Assembly (NCBI GenBank): GCA_946478755.1
Contig: CAMLDJ010000049.1
Location: 1 to 26,065, forward strand
Length of the DNA stretch: 26,065 bases
Direction of reading: 5' to 3'
Source of the DNA: an uncultured Pedobacter sp.
GTDB lineage: Bacteria; Bacteroidota; Bacteroidia; Sphingobacteriales; Sphingobacteriaceae
Shown here: one piece after another, positions 24,933 to 26,065 of the stretch
Numbering within the stretch: the stretch's first letter is position 1
How the letters are laid out: each line of letters starts with the position of its first letter
Made by a program: the position numbers and the translations under genes
Notes under the pieces: generated by a model
Told to the model about the DNA's origin: nothing
The model's database searches: none
Seen by the model: the letters and a program-made list of their open reading frames with translations, nothing else

Positions 24933-25961
24933 TTGAAGAAAAAAACTACCATATACGATATTGCAAAGGAACTGAACATTACTGTCTCAACGGTGTCCCG
25001 CGCACTTAGTGGCTTCCCTGCAATCAGTGAAACCACCAGGCAGACGGTCATAGATGCTGCAAAAAGACTGAATTACAGTCCCAATAAGTTGGCATCTGCA
25101 CTTAAATCCGGAAAAACCTACATTGTCGGGGTAATTGTCCCGAGCGTCCAGGCGCATTTTTTTGCATCAATTATTCATAGTATAGAAGAAGGACTGAAGG
25201 ACAGCGGCTACAGAATTATCCTGTATCAGTCGAATGAATCTGTCGAAAATGAGATCAAAGGTGTAAAAACGCTACTTGAAGCACAGGTAGATGGGATTAT
25301 GGCCTCATTGTCGCTGGAGACCGATGACATATCACATTTCCAGGAAATTATTAAGCAAAACAAGCCATTGATCCTTTTTGACAGGATCAGTCCAGGATTA
25401 AAAGTGCCCACAGTTACACTGAATGATTTTAGGGCTGGTTTTTTGGCGACACAGCACCTCATCGATCAGGGCTATAAGAAAATTGCTTTTGTGACCACCA
25501 TGCATCAGATTAAGATCTTTAACGACCGTTTAGAAGGATTCAGAGAAGCAATGAAAGTCAATAACCTGCCGGTAAATGAAGATCGGCTTATTTTTGGGGG
25601 ACTGTCCATTAAAGACGGCAGGTACGGCGCAGGCAAACTGTTGCGAGGAAACAACATGCCTGATGCTATTATCGCGGGAGATGACTTTACGGCCCTTGGC
25701 ATCATTAAAAAGCTTAAAGAAGTTGACCGAATACCACCGGAGATAGGGGTGATCGGATTTGCGAACGAAGCTTTTTCCGCTTATATCACGCCGAGTCTAT
25801 CGACGGTGGATCAACATCCCAATCAGATGGGGCTGGATTGCGCTGAAATGTTTCTGCAGATGGTGAAGCAGAATAACCCTTACGAGGATATACGTCATGT
25901 TACGCTTGAACCGACCATAGTAGAAAGGCAATCAACAGGAGGTCCTTTTACTTCCATATAG
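24933..25961 (+). CDS. LacI family transcriptional regulator, likely repressor of the xylose operon (TTG start)
   Basis: The 342-residue protein starts with a LacI helix-turn-helix (TIYDIAKELNITVSTVSRAL, residues about 5-24) and the hinge (RLNYSPNKLASALKSG). The periplasmic-binding-like effector domain follows, with VIVPSVQAHFFASIIHSIEEGL, DGIMASLS, FDRISPG, DQGYKKIAFVT, DAIIAGDDFTALGIIKKL and IGVIGFANEAFSAYITPSLSTVDQ. The start codon is TTG: an in-frame TAG lies at 24921-24923 with no ATG between, and the next residues KKKTTIYDIAK are the normal LacI-family start. The matching operator before xylB suggests xylose-responsive repression, but the true effector could be another sugar. It is separated from the operon by a terminator and so probably has its own promoter, with TATACTTG (24900-24907) as a possible -7 element. 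Confidence 0.93.
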   Translation: MKKKTTIYDIAKELNITVSTVSRALSGFPAISETTRQTVIDAAKRLNYSPNKLASALKSGKTYIVGVIVPSVQAHFFASIIHSIEEGLKDSGYRIILYQSNESVENEIKGVKTLLEAQVDGIMASLSLETDDISHFQEIIKQNKPLILFDRISPGLKVPTVTLNDFRAGFLATQHLIDQGYKKIAFVTTMHQIKIFNDRLEGFREAMKVNNLPVNEDRLIFGGLSIKDGRYGAGKLLRGNNMPDAIIAGDDFTALGIIKKLKEVDRIPPEIGVIGFANEAFSAYITPSLSTVDQHPNQMGLDCAEMFLQMVKQNNPYEDIRHVTLEPTIVERQSTGGPFTSI

Positions 25962-26065
25962 CTCGAGAACGTTTAGATATTTGTTACAAAGCTCTGCAGA
26001 CAAAAAATATAATGAATAACAGCTTGTTGAAACATTTTATTACTTTTGCCATTTACAAATTTTAT

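Noticed and set aside
25962..26065. Start of a further gene or promoter at the right edge
   Set aside because: TACTTTTG at 26041-26048 fits a -7 element, but there is no -33 partner at the right spacing and no coding sequence before the window ends.

Overview
The window looks like a chromosomal stretch from a Bacteroidota member of the Sphingobacteriaceae, most like Pedobacter or a close relative. Four things point there: the protein families present (Porin_10 outer-membrane protein, OprO/P-type porin, a secreted protein often labelled 'asparagine synthetase B', class II xylose isomerase with an SSS sugar symporter); AT-rich intergenic DNA without clear Shine-Dalgarno sites; promoter-like TTTG / TAnnTTTG elements typical of the Bacteroidota primary sigma factor; and TAATG gene junctions. 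This is an inference from sequence character, not a database match.

Layout. 1-1296 is the 3' part of dnaK, closed by a perfect 20-bp hairpin that also serves the convergent nucleotidyltransferase gene (1372-2271, minus). Next on the minus strand are a HerA-like ATPase (DUF853 family) and an M42 aminopeptidase gene carrying a one-base frameshift. Upstream of these, transcribed in the order porin, acyl-CoA carboxylase carboxyltransferase subunit, MFS transporter, GNAT acetyltransferase, lies a tight minus-strand cluster (9623 down to 5227). Divergent from the porin, at 9820-12523, is a plus-strand module: a small secreted or membrane-anchored histidine-rich protein, a SulP anion transporter and a beta-carbonic anhydrase, plausibly a bicarbonate/CO2 handling unit. 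A 567-bp region (12524-13090) without a confident gene holds two strong terminators and two related stem-loops. It is followed by pruA (minus).

Plus-strand lpxK, a purine-nucleoside phosphorylase and a Porin_10 protein then overlap one another as a compact operon. This operon converges, with a 4-bp stop-codon overlap, on a secreted GATase-like protein. The last 6 kb is a xylose catabolism locus: xylB, xylA, an SSS-type sugar symporter, a terminator, and a LacI-family regulator starting with TTG. A palindrome of the classic LacI-family operator type lies just upstream of xylB, so the locus looks self-contained: uptake, isomerisation to xylulose, phosphorylation to xylulose-5-phosphate, and repression by its own LacI regulator.

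I see no mobile element, prophage, CRISPR array, tRNA or rRNA. Most of the window is ordinary housekeeping and catabolic content. I did not find a convincing new system. The points most worth a second look are the small protein placed before SulP and carbonic anhydrase with an attenuator-like hairpin between, the structured gap at 12.5-13.1 kb, the xylB operator, and the M42 frameshift.
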